Positions 8,901-17,917 of a DNA stretch of 64,000 bases are shown here, piece by piece. The position numbers were made by a program, and so were the translations under genes. The notes below the pieces were generated by a model. It had not been told where the DNA came from and made no database searches. It saw nothing but the letters and a program-made list of their open reading frames with translations. Numbering within the stretch: position 1 is the first letter of the stretch; each line of letters starts with the position of its first letter. The stretch spans positions 42,467 through 106,466 of the forward strand of contig NZ_AVPJ01000012.1 of the NCBI RefSeq assembly GCF_000768705.1, in the 5' to 3' direction. The stretch comes from Knoellia sinensis KCTC 19936 (GTDB lineage: Bacteria; Actinomycetota; Actinomycetes; Actinomycetales; Dermatophilaceae).

Positions 8901-10229
8901 ATGCGTCCATCCAGAGCTGCCGCCATCGTCGCGGCAGCCGTCCTTGCCTGTCCCGCAGCCGTGCTCGCCACGGCTCCAGCGGTCGCTGTCGAGTCCAAAG
9001 GGGTCGAGATGCCGGCCTTCTACGACCCGCCAACGTCGATCCCGTCGACCCCGGGCACGGTGATTCGGACCGAGCCGATGCCGACGGCTCTGAACCTGCC
9101 GGTCGTCTTCCCGGGCACGTCCACGCGGCTCATGTATTCGACGACCGACTCCAACGGTCTCCCCGCGCCCGCGACCGGCGCTCTGATCCGGTCGACGAAG
9201 TCGTGGGGCGGCCCGGGGCCGCGCCCGGTCGTCGCCTTCGCGTTCGGCACCATCGGTCAGGGCGACCAGTGCGCGCCTTCCTACGGTCTCGAGCACCCAC
9301 TCCTCATCGGCATCGGCTCCGACGGCGGCACGTTCAACGCCAACTACGAGGTCGTCCAGATGTCCGGCCTGCTCGCCAAGGGCTACGACGTCGCCCTCAG
9401 CGACTACATCGGCCTCGGCTCGACCGACCGGCTGCACACCTACATGAACCGGGCCGACCAGGCGCATGCGCTGCTCGACGTGGTCCGCGCCGTGCGCAAC
9501 CTCCCGGACAGCCCCATCGTGGCGGGCACCAAGGTGGGCCTCTGGGGCTACAGCCAGGGCGGCGGGGCCGTGGCTGCAGCAGCAGAGCTCCAGCCGACAT
9601 ACGCACCCGACGTCAACCTCGTCGGCGCCTACGCCGGAGCTCCGCCGGCCAACCTCCACGAGGTCATCAAGGGCGTCGAGAAGAACGCGATCGCCGCAGT
9701 TCTCGGCTACACGCTCAACGGCCTCATCCAGTCCTACCCCGAGCTGCGGCCCGTCGTCGACGCACGCATGAACGACAAGGGTTTCGCCGCGCTCCGGGAC
9801 ATCAGCACCCAGTGCATCCCCGACTCTGCGGCGACCTATGGCTTCTCGAGCTCGACCGAGTGGACCAAGGACGGCAAGTCGCTCACCGAGATCATCGCCG
9901 AACTCCCCCACGTGCGGGACATCGTCGACGAGCAGCAGATCGGCACGCGCAAGCCGACCGCACCGGTCCTCGTGACCACGAAGCTCAGCGACGGCACCGT
10001 GCCGCACAAGCAGGCCCGTCAGCTGGCCGTCGACTGGTGCGGCAAGGGTGCTCGTGTCACCTATGTTCCGCTCGGCTTGCCGGCTCTGCCGGGAGACACG
10101 GACCGGGGCACCCTTCACCACATCGCAGGTGTCCCCGAGGGATTGCCGACCGCATCGATCTGGATGCAGAAGCGGTTCGAGGGCGCGTCGTCGGTGAACA
10201 GCTGCCCGATCATCCGCGCCTTGCCCTGA
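8901..10229 (+). CDS. Secreted lipase, LIP family alpha/beta hydrolase
   Basis: The 442-residue precursor has an N-terminal signal peptide (positively charged MRPSR, then an Ala-rich hydrophobic core to about residue 28). The nucleophile elbow GYSQGG places the catalytic serine at Ser218. LSDGTVPHKQ and LHHIAG near the C-terminus fit the catalytic Asp and His. Cys residues at 124, about 297, 375 and near 436 may form disulfides outside the cell. The architecture matches secretory lipases (PF03583) of actinobacteria that cleave triacylglycerols or other esters. AGGGGAA precedes the ATG. A strong hairpin follows the stop, so the gene is probably transcribed alone. Confidence 0.88.
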   Translation: MRPSRAAAIVAAAVLACPAAVLATAPAVAVESKGVEMPAFYDPPTSIPSTPGTVIRTEPMPTALNLPVVFPGTSTRLMYSTTDSNGLPAPATGALIRSTKSWGGPGPRPVVAFAFGTIGQGDQCAPSYGLEHPLLIGIGSDGGTFNANYEVVQMSGLLAKGYDVALSDYIGLGSTDRLHTYMNRADQAHALLDVVRAVRNLPDSPIVAGTKVGLWGYSQGGGAVAAAAELQPTYAPDVNLVGAYAGAPPANLHEVIKGVEKNAIAAVLGYTLNGLIQSYPELRPVVDARMNDKGFAALRDISTQCIPDSAATYGFSSSTEWTKDGKSLTEIIAELPHVRDIVDEQQIGTRKPTAPVLVTTKLSDGTVPHKQARQLAVDWCGKGARVTYVPLGLPALPGDTDRGTLHHIAGVPEGLPTASIWMQKRFEGASSVNSCPIIRALP

Positions 10230-10255
10230 TCTGCCCTCCCACGGGATGACGACCA

Positions 10256-10297
10256 ACCGTTGCCCGCCCACTCGCAGGGGCGTGGGTGGGCAACGGT
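10256..10297. terminator. Stem-loop between lipase and DedA genes
   Basis: A 16-base arm ACCGTTGCCCGCCCAC at 10256-10271 pairs with 10282-10297 with one mismatch and a 10-base loop. It lies 26 bases after the lipase stop and just before the DedA start. There is no T tract, so it may be a GC-rich terminator or one of the palindromic intergenic elements of this genome. Confidence 0.6.
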
Positions 10298-10309
10298 CAC
10301 ACTGGAGTC

Positions 10310-10912
10310 ATGGTCGAGGCCCTCAACGAGTTCATCGCGCTGCACGCCGGCGCGGGGTGGCTCGTGCCCGTCCTCTTCGTCTTCTTCGCCGTCGACGGCG
10401 TCGTGCCGCCCCTGCCCAGTGAGGGCGTGCTCGTCGGGCTGGCGGCGGTCGGTGCCTCCACCGGTGCGCCCCACTGGTTTGCACTGTTCGCCGCAGGGGC
10501 CGCCGGTGCGTGGGTCGGGGACAACATCGCCTACCTCCTGGGTCGTCACGCGCGCCTGGACCGCCTCCTCGAGCGGACCGATCGAGGGCGGCGCGCGCTC
10601 GCCTGGGCCCGGACCCGGTTCGAGCGGCGAGGCGCTCTCATCGTCATCATCGGGCGGTGGGTTCCCGTCGGTCGCGCGGCGGTGAACCTCACGGCCGGGG
10701 CAACAGCCTTCTCGCAGAAGCGCTTTGCCGCGCTGACTGTCGTGTCGGGCGGCCTCTGGGCGGCATGGTCGGTGGGACTGGGCACTCTCGCCGGGCGCTG
10801 GGTCCAGGACAACGCCCTCGCGGCCGCCGGACTCGGGGTCGCCCTCGCGCTCGTCGTCGCCTTCGCCGTCGAGCGCATCCTTCGCTGGCTCTCACCGCCG
10901 ACGCCGGTGTGA
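10310..10912 (+). CDS. DedA family membrane protein
   Basis: The 200-residue polytopic protein has about five hydrophobic segments and the DedA/SNARE-associated core: VDGVVPPLPSEGVLV near residue 30, GAWVGDNIAYLLGR near 70 and RWVPVGRAAVNLTAGAT near 125. DedA proteins are undecaprenyl-phosphate or phospholipid flippases or scramblases and support envelope homeostasis. The ATG at 10310 follows CTGGAG. A GTG at 10286 would place the start inside the upstream hairpin. It precedes a penicillin-binding protein gene by about 130 bases. Confidence 0.87.
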   Translation: MVEALNEFIALHAGAGWLVPVLFVFFAVDGVVPPLPSEGVLVGLAAVGASTGAPHWFALFAAGAAGAWVGDNIAYLLGRHARLDRLLERTDRGRRALAWARTRFERRGALIVIIGRWVPVGRAAVNLTAGATAFSQKRFAALTVVSGGLWAAWSVGLGTLAGRWVQDNALAAAGLGVALALVVAFAVERILRWLSPPTPV

Positions 10913-11043
10913 CGATTCCGTGAGAATCCCCCACTGGGGACGATATCGCCGCGCCTTTCGTCCCCTCGGATGACACAGTTCGCGTATGCCGGTCCGCTGG
11001 GTGATCGGGTCAACTGGACGTCCGTTTCGTGGAGGGTTGCTCG

Positions 11044-13026
11044 GTGGGTGCACGTGGGTGGGGAGTGAAGGCCGGGATCGCGGTCGTCGTGGCGGCGCTG
11101 GTCGGTGTCGGTGTGTGGGGCGGACTGACCTGGTTCGGGCGTGACGCCGAGGAGGCGCGCGCGGCGGCAGAGAAGGTCGCGTCCGGGCTTGCCGCCGGGA
11201 AGTTCGCGGACGGCACGGTCGTCGCCGACGGTGGAGGGCCGGACCTCGAGCCCATCGTCGAAGGGATGGGGAAGGCCGAGCACGCCGTCTCGGTCGTGAC
11301 CGTCGCGGAGCCGCAGGACGCCACGGCGGAGGCGACCCTGCGGCATACATGGAGACTCCCAGGCTCCGAGGAGTCCTGGACCTACGAGACGCCGTTGGAA
11401 CTGCGGAAGTCCGGCGACGTCTGGGCTGGCGTGTGGAGCCCCGCGATGGTGGCGCCGGGTCTCGTCGACGGTGAGGCGCTCCGGACGAAGCGGCAGCAGC
11501 CGCCCCGCGCCAACGTCGTGGGAGCCGGGAATCAGCCCATCGTGGAGGCGCGCGACGTCTATCGCGTCGGGATCGACAAGACCCAGGCCAGCGCTGCCGA
11601 GGCCGCAGCATCCGCCCGACTGCTCGCCGAGGCCATGAACATCAACGTCGACAACTTCGTCGCCGCGGTGCAGAAAGCGGGGGAGCGGGCGTTCGTCGAG
11701 GCCATCACCGTGCGCGTCGGCAGTCAGGAGGCAGACGCTGCGCTGGCAGTCAACGAGCCCGGGGTCCGCCTCCTCCAAGGGGAGCGCATGCTCGCCCCGA
11801 CCGCCGGCTTCGCCCGCCCGATCCTTGGCGTCGTCGGAGATGCCACGGCGGAGATCGTCGAGAAGTCCGAGGGTCGCGTCGTCGCGGGCGACACCGTCGG
11901 TATCGGCGGGATCCAGTCGGCCTTCAACGATCAGCTGGGCGGACAGCCGAGCCACTCGGTCGTGACCAGCGGCGGGCCCGAGGAGCGGACGCTCTTCGCG
12001 ACGGAGGCGAAGCCTGGCTCCGCGGTGACGCTCACCCTCGACGTTGCCACCCAGACAGCGGCGGAGTCGGTGCTCGCCGATGTGGCTCCTGCCTCAGCCA
12101 TCGTCGCCATCCAGCCCTCCACCGGTCACGTGCTCGCGGCGGCGAGTGGGCCGGGAAGCAAAGGCCAGTCGACGGCGACGCAGGGTCGGTATGCGCCGGG
12201 TTCGACGTTCAAGACGGTCTCGACCCTCGCCCTGCTTCGCTCCGGCGTGACGCCGACGTCGAGCATCCAGTGCACGCCGACGGTCACGGTCGACGGGCGG
12301 ACGTTCAAGAACGTCGACGGTTTCCCGACGTCGGCCCTCGGGTCGGTGCCCTTCAGCACGGCCTTCGCGAACTCGTGCAACACGGCGTTCATCCGCGCGG
12401 GCGAGAAGCTCGACCCGTCTGCGCTCCCGAGCGCGGCCGCAGGGTTGGGACTGACCGCAGAGGCAGACCTCGGGGTGTCCGCCTTCCTCGGCTCGGTGCC
12501 CGAACCCCAGCCCGGCACCGACGAGGCTGCGTCGATGATCGGTCAGGCCAAGGTTCAGGCCTCCCCCCTCGGCATGGCGACGGTCGCGGCGTCCATCGCT
12601 GCAGGCAAGCCCGTGACGCCGACGCTGGTGCTGGCGGATGACGGCGGTGGAGTGGGTTCGGACGTCTCGTCGGACGCCTCCCCATCGGCGTCCGCATCGG
12701 CGTCCGCATCGGCGTCCGCATCGGCGTCGGCGTCGGCGTCGGCGCCCGCGAGGCCCGTCACCGCAGCCGAGTCGGAGACTCTCAAGGCGCTCATGCGCAG
12801 CGTCGTCGAGCAGGGCAGCGCCGACTTCCTCTCCGACGTCCCCGGCGAGCCGGTTCTCGCGAAGACCGGCACCGCCGAGTTCGGCGAGGCCGGAGCCCTC
12901 AAGGAGCACGCCTGGATGATCGCGATCCAGGGCGACCTCGCCGTGGCGGTGCTCGTGGTCGAGGGTGAGGGCGGTGCAGCGACCGCTGGTCCGCTGCTCG
13001 AGGAGTTCCTCCGCGCCGTGGCCTGA
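11044..13026 (+). CDS. Penicillin-binding protein, transpeptidase class with MecA-N/NTF2-like domain
   Basis: The 660-residue protein has an N-terminal membrane anchor (about 8-28), an NTF2-like N-terminal domain (about 35-150), a PBP dimerisation region, and a transpeptidase domain with Ser387-X-X-Lys390 (PGSTFK), Ser444-Cys-Asn446 and Lys607-Thr-Gly. It crosslinks peptidoglycan outside the membrane and is a beta-lactam target. GTG 11044 is preferred over GTG 11029 because GGAGGG lies seven bases upstream of it. Between SCN and KTG the protein has a Ser-Ala repeat linker (about residues 547-567) encoded by a 6/12-base tandem repeat, which is unusual inside a transpeptidase fold and probably forms a surface loop. 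Confidence 0.9.
   Translation: MGARGWGVKAGIAVVVAALVGVGVWGGLTWFGRDAEEARAAAEKVASGLAAGKFADGTVVADGGGPDLEPIVEGMGKAEHAVSVVTVAEPQDATAEATLRHTWRLPGSEESWTYETPLELRKSGDVWAGVWSPAMVAPGLVDGEALRTKRQQPPRANVVGAGNQPIVEARDVYRVGIDKTQASAAEAAASARLLAEAMNINVDNFVAAVQKAGERAFVEAITVRVGSQEADAALAVNEPGVRLLQGERMLAPTAGFARPILGVVGDATAEIVEKSEGRVVAGDTVGIGGIQSAFNDQLGGQPSHSVVTSGGPEERTLFATEAKPGSAVTLTLDVATQTAAESVLADVAPASAIVAIQPSTGHVLAAASGPGSKGQSTATQGRYAPGSTFKTVSTLALLRSGVTPTSSIQCTPTVTVDGRTFKNVDGFPTSALGSVPFSTAFANSCNTAFIRAGEKLDPSALPSAAAGLGLTAEADLGVSAFLGSVPEPQPGTDEAASMIGQAKVQASPLGMATVAASIAAGKPVTPTLVLADDGGGVGSDVSSDASPSASASASASASASASASASAPARPVTAAESETLKALMRSVVEQGSADFLSDVPGEPVLAKTGTAEFGEAGALKEHAWMIAIQGDLAVAVLVVEGEGGAATAGPLLEEFLRAVA
12682..12744 (+). 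repeat. 6/12-bp tandem repeat coding a Ser-Ala linker
   Basis: TCGGCGTCCGCA-type 12-base units and then TCGGCG 6-base units repeat in frame within the PBP gene, coding alternating Ser and Ala. All changes of whole units keep frame, so the linker length could vary among strains. Confidence 0.85.
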
Positions 13027-13036
13027 CAGCGCCGAA

Positions 13037-13067
13037 CCGGCCCCACGACGCGAGGTCGTGGGGCCGG
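13037..13067. terminator. GC-rich terminator hairpin after the PBP gene
   Basis: A perfect 13-base stem (CCGGCCCCACGAC at 13037-13049 with 13055-13067) has a 5-base loop. It lies just after the PBP stop, between convergent genes. Confidence 0.8.
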
Positions 13068-13082
13068 CTGGTCTCAGGGGGT

Positions 13083-13105
13083 TGATTCACGCTGCTCGTG
13101 AATCA
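13083..13105. terminator. Second hairpin between convergent PBP and protease genes
   Basis: A perfect 9-base stem (TGATTCACG at 13083-13091 with 13097-13105) has a 5-base loop, just after the protease stop codon on the reverse strand. It probably terminates the protease transcript. Confidence 0.65.
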
Positions 13106-13113
13106 GGTTCCAC

Positions 13114-14691
<1,578 letters not shown>

Positions 14692-14766
14692 CTCGAATCC
14701 TTCCGATGCAGGTGGACGGAGACGACCTTGTCTGTTCCACGGTCCCTCGGGAAGGGTTGCGAGAGG

Positions 14767-14779
14767 GTTAACAGTTAAC
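14767..14779. promoter_or_regulatory. GTTAAC-A-GTTAAC palindrome upstream of the protease gene
   Basis: Two GTTAAC hexamers, each self-complementary, are separated by one base about 75 bases upstream of the protease ATG. The second overlaps the stop codon of the upstream XRE gene. Such AT-rich symmetry stands out in this GC background and may be an operator, possibly for the adjacent XRE regulator. This is inference. Confidence 0.35.
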
Positions 14780-15671
14780 TCAGGCCGGACAGGTGCTCGG
14801 GCCAGACCCAGCGCAGACCCGTCGCCCCGGGTGTCGTGTCCGGGTGCGCGATGGTGGCGCGATGTTCCAGGTCGAGCCCCACCAGGGACTCGCGGGTGTC
14901 CGTGAAGGCCGTGACTGACGCCGGGCTGGCCTCGGGGTGGAACTCCACCTCCAGGAGCAGCTCACGCAGCGGTGTCCGGAGCCTTCGGGTGTAGTCGACA
15001 TCGGCAGGGCCGGGCCCGTCCCACGTCATCTCGTATTCGACGATGACGGTCTCGCCCCGGCGCAGCGGCTGGCAGAAGTGCAGCTCGGCCCCGACGACAC
15101 CGCCCACGGGATCGCTCTCGACGCGATCCAGACTGGCGCCGCGCAGCACCTCGAGGTTGGGGAGCGGAACGGTCGGGTCGTCCTGCCAGTGCAGCAGGAC
15201 CCGACGATCGGGCCCATCACACCGTGCCCGCAACGCCTGTCGCACCACCAGGCTCTCGTGTCGACGGTTCGACCCGACGCGGAGGCGGTCGTGGAGCATG
15301 ACCCTGTCGAGGTCGGCGTCCCAACGCGTGTCGAGTTGGCTGAGCACCGCGGCAGGGGAGTCCTCGGACCACAGGCTGTCCAGGTCCGGGACCGGGGTGC
15401 GGCGTGAGCGCTCCCGAGTGAGCGGGAGCACGCCCATGAGTTCACCCCGTTCGAGGCCGAGGATGTCCTCGAGGTGCGGGAGGGTCGTCAGCGACGACTT
15501 GCGCCCCGGCTCGCTGCGCCCGGACTTCCAGTAGCTCAGGGTGGCAACGCTGACCGCCGCACCACGATCGCCCAAATGCGCCTGGATGCGGTCGAGACTG
15601 AGGCCACGCTGCTCGATCGCGTGTCGCAGCGTGTCCGCGAAGGTTACTGCTGAGTCGTACATCCGAATCAT
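14775..15671 (-). CDS. XRE-family helix-turn-helix transcriptional regulator
   Basis: The 298-residue protein has an N-terminal HTH (about 10-65: TLRHAIEQRGLSLDRIQAHL, then VSVATLSYWKSGRSEPGRKS). A long C-terminal region with mixed alpha/beta pattern has no recognised domain. I chose the ATG at 15671; the frame extends upstream to 16058 but through a repeat region and another gene. The C-terminal half (ELHFCQPLRRGETVIVEYEM) looks like a sensory or oligomerisation domain shared by actinobacterial regulators of this type. It lies directly upstream of the protease gene on the same strand, separated by 83 bases, so it may control it. Ligand unknown. Confidence 0.78.
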   Translation of the reverse strand: MIRMYDSAVTFADTLRHAIEQRGLSLDRIQAHLGDRGAAVSVATLSYWKSGRSEPGRKSSLTTLPHLEDILGLERGELMGVLPLTRERSRRTPVPDLDSLWSEDSPAAVLSQLDTRWDADLDRVMLHDRLRVGSNRRHESLVVRQALRARCDGPDRRVLLHWQDDPTVPLPNLEVLRGASLDRVESDPVGGVVGAELHFCQPLRRGETVIVEYEMTWDGPGPADVDYTRRLRTPLRELLLEVEFHPEASPASVTAFTDTRESLVGLDLEHRATIAHPDTTPGATGLRWVWPEHLSGLS

Positions 15672-15726
15672 CAAACCACCGCGAGGCGCAGGCCGCTCGT
15701 TGAGCGAATCTCCGCCCCTCGCATGC

Positions 15727-15830
15727 GTCCGCAAGATGGGTCGTCCAGGCGACCAGAGTCGCGGACGGGAGCGGACGGCATACATGCGAGGTCCGCAAGA
15801 TGGGTCGTCCAGGCGACCAATCTTGCGGAC
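15727..15830. repeat. Tandem palindromic intergenic repeat (GTCCGCAAGATGGGTCGTCC type), two copies
   Basis: Copies at 15727-15767 and 15791-15830 share GTCCGCAAGATGGGTCGTCC. The second forms a 17-base stem with one mismatch around a short loop; the first is degenerate on its right arm. They lie 64 bases apart between divergently read genes, with a CGGCATAC octamer between them. Confidence 0.8.
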
Positions 15831-15861
15831 GCGTGATACGGGACGTGAGGGCGCTGGCCCC

Positions 15862-16254
15862 TCAGGGTGAGGCCGTGAAGACCTCCAGGACGTCGGCTTC
15901 CCGGCGCAGGTCCGCGGCGCGCTCCGGGCGGCCGGCTGCGTCGATCTCGCCAGCCACCTCACGGCGTTCGGCAATCTCGGCCCGCAGCACGCTGTGCACG
16001 TCCTCGACGGTGAGTTCACGGCGGGCAGCCTCCGTGGCCCCCAGTCCGACCACGGCACCCGCGATGGGTGCGTCGTGAGCCGCGAAGGAGGCCGGTTCGG
16101 TCGGTACGGCCTCGGCGTTGTCGATCGCGCCGAGCGCCGACCGCAGCGCGCTGGTCGCTGGCCGGTCGCGGTCCTTCATGGCGGTCCTGAGCGCGGTGCG
16201 CATGGTCGCGCGCAGGTCGTCGACGGTCCGGACAGCTGTGGGCTCGGAGGTCAT
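15862..16254 (-). CDS. YqeY/GatB-like protein
   Basis: The 130-residue protein is almost entirely helical. LRATMRTALRTAMKDRDRPA at the start and RREVAGEIDAAGRPERAADL near the end match the YqeY family (GatB/Yqey), which resembles the tail domain of amidotransferase GatB and may bind tRNA. The ATG at 16254 follows GGAGGGTGGAG. The family's usual length is about 150 residues, so this is slightly short. Role is not established. It is a single gene flanked by palindromic elements on both sides. Confidence 0.75.
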   Translation of the reverse strand: MTSEPTAVRTVDDLRATMRTALRTAMKDRDRPATSALRSALGAIDNAEAVPTEPASFAAHDAPIAGAVVGLGATEAARRELTVEDVHSVLRAEIAERREVAGEIDAAGRPERAADLRREADVLEVFTASP

Positions 16255-16354
16255 GGCTCCACCCTCCGAGACCGGGCCACAGGCATGCAACCCCTTTGTC
16301 CGCGGCACCCTCCGTGCACCCACGCCCCGACTGCTTGCGGCCGCCGCTCACCAA

Positions 16355-16432
16355 CCGACTTTGTGCCCCAGTGGGACACGATCCGTCGGCCGAAGGCCTT
16401 CGTCATCGTGTCCCAATGGGGCACAAAGTCGG
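16355..16432. repeat. Palindromic intergenic element, family A copy 1
   Basis: A 28-base arm at 16355-16382 (CCGACTTTGTGCCCCAGTGG...) pairs with 16405-16432 with only one or two mismatches. The 22-base loop contains CGGCCGAAGGCC. A near-identical element occurs at 60450-60523, so this is a dispersed repeat and not only a terminator. Confidence 0.9.
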
Positions 16433-16532
16433 AAGGTGCCATGAGTCGGTCTTGCAGGAGGGACGGCGAAGTCGTGCGCGGATCACCCCTCCGGAGGAAG
16501 ATGGGCAGCCTGACCGGGAAGGCAGGTGGGCC

Positions 16533-17441
16533 GTGGAGTTCCTCGCCCCGTCGAGTTTGGCCGAAGCCCTCGAGGCAAAGGCAGCGCACCCCGACGCCGT
16601 GCCCATCTGCGGTGGCACCGACGTCATGGTCGAGCTCAACTTCGACCGACGCCGCCCGGACCACCTGCTGGATCTGACACGCGTGCCCGAACTCGCGGAG
16701 TGGAGCGTCGGGGCCCACCCGTCCGACCCGTCCGGCGCGTCCGACGCGTCGGAGTTCGTCCGATTGGGCGCGAGCGTCACCTACGCCCGGGTCATCCGTG
16801 AACTCAGTGACCGGCTGCCCGGTCTTGCCCTGGCCGCTCGCACCGTCGGGTCGCCCCAGATCCGCAACCGCGGCACGGTGGGCGGCAACCTCGGCGCCGC
16901 TTCTCCTGCGGGAGACAGCCACCCGCCGCTGTTGGCCGGCGGCGCGGAGGTCGAGTTGTCGTCGGTGCGTGGAACCCGACTCGTGCCGATCGACGACTTC
17001 TTCACCGGCCCGAAGCAACACGCCGGTGCCCCCGACGAGCTCATCACCGCGGTGCTGTCCCGAGCGACAACCGGCCCGCAGCAGTTCAGCAAGGTTGGGA
17101 CCCGCAACGCCATGGTCATCGCCGTGACGTCGTTGGGGCTCGCCCTCCACCCGGACAAGGGCACAGTCGGTGTCGGAATCGGTTCTGCCGCACCGACGCC
17201 CGTTCGCGCCTCCGACGCCGAGGGCTTCCTTGCGGCAGCTCTGGACGAGACCGGTCTGTGGCAGTCACGCAACGCGCTGCCACCGTCCGTCGCCACCGAG
17301 TTCGCGGTGAAGGTGGCCGACGCGGCGGCGCCGATCGACGACGTCCGGGGGACGGCGGCATACCGGAAGCACGCCCTGACGGTTCTCGCCCGCCGCACCC
17401 TGACGTGGGCCTGGGACGACTATCGAGGGAGTGCCGCATGA
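16533..17441 (+). CDS. Xanthine-dehydrogenase-type FAD-binding subunit
   Basis: The 302-residue protein is the FAD subunit of a molybdenum hydroxylase. It has VPICGGTDVMVELN (FAD binding, residues about 26-39), VGSPQIRNRGTVGGNLGAA (FAD loop near 110) and the CO-dehydrogenase flavoprotein C-terminal domain ending in TAAYRKHALTVLARR. It passes electrons from the iron-sulfur subunit to the final acceptor. GTG 16533 is the likely start, after AAGGCAGGTGGG; longer in-frame extension enters the palindrome. It is the first gene of a three-gene operon and overlaps the next by four bases. Confidence 0.9.
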   Translation: MEFLAPSSLAEALEAKAAHPDAVPICGGTDVMVELNFDRRRPDHLLDLTRVPELAEWSVGAHPSDPSGASDASEFVRLGASVTYARVIRELSDRLPGLALAARTVGSPQIRNRGTVGGNLGAASPAGDSHPPLLAGGAEVELSSVRGTRLVPIDDFFTGPKQHAGAPDELITAVLSRATTGPQQFSKVGTRNAMVIAVTSLGLALHPDKGTVGVGIGSAAPTPVRASDAEGFLAAALDETGLWQSRNALPPSVATEFAVKVADAAAPIDDVRGTAAYRKHALTVLARRTLTWAWDDYRGSAA

Positions 17442-17917
17442 GGATCACCGCCCACGTCAACGGTGAGGTGAAGCAGGCCGACGACGTCTGGCCCGGCGAG
17501 AGCCTGCTGCACGTCCTGCGCGAGCGGATGGGGTTGCCCGGCTCCAAGAACGCTTGCGAACAGGGTGAATGCGGCTCGTGCACCGTCTATCTCGATGGCG
17601 TTCCGGTGTGCGCCTGCCTCGTCGCCGCGGGCCAGGCGGAGGGGCGCGAGATCGTCACCGTCGAAGGACTCGGCACACCCGAGGACCTCCACCCCGTGCA
17701 ACAGGCCTTCCTCGACGCCGGAGCCGTGCAGTGCGGCTTCTGCACACCCGGGCTCATCGTCGCCACGCACGACCTGCTGACTCGTGACCCGGGTCCCGAC
17801 GACGCCGAGATCCGGGAAGCGTTGGCCGGCAACCTCTGCCGGTGCACCGGCTACGTCAAGATCATCGACGCGGTCCAGTTGGCGGCTTCACGTCAGCGCG
17901 GCGAGGACCGGCCATGA
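17438..17917 (+). CDS. Xanthine-dehydrogenase-type 2Fe-2S subunit
   Basis: The 159-residue protein carries both 2Fe-2S clusters of the family: a plant-type set Cys40, Cys45, Cys48, Cys60 (CEQGECGSC) and a second set Cys99, Cys102, Cys134, Cys136 (CGFCTPG and CRCTGY). It relays electrons from the molybdenum centre to FAD. It overlaps both neighbours by ATGA, which indicates translational coupling and stoichiometric assembly. Confidence 0.94.
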   Translation: MRITAHVNGEVKQADDVWPGESLLHVLRERMGLPGSKNACEQGECGSCTVYLDGVPVCACLVAAGQAEGREIVTVEGLGTPEDLHPVQQAFLDAGAVQCGFCTPGLIVATHDLLTRDPGPDDAEIREALAGNLCRCTGYVKIIDAVQLAASRQRGEDRP

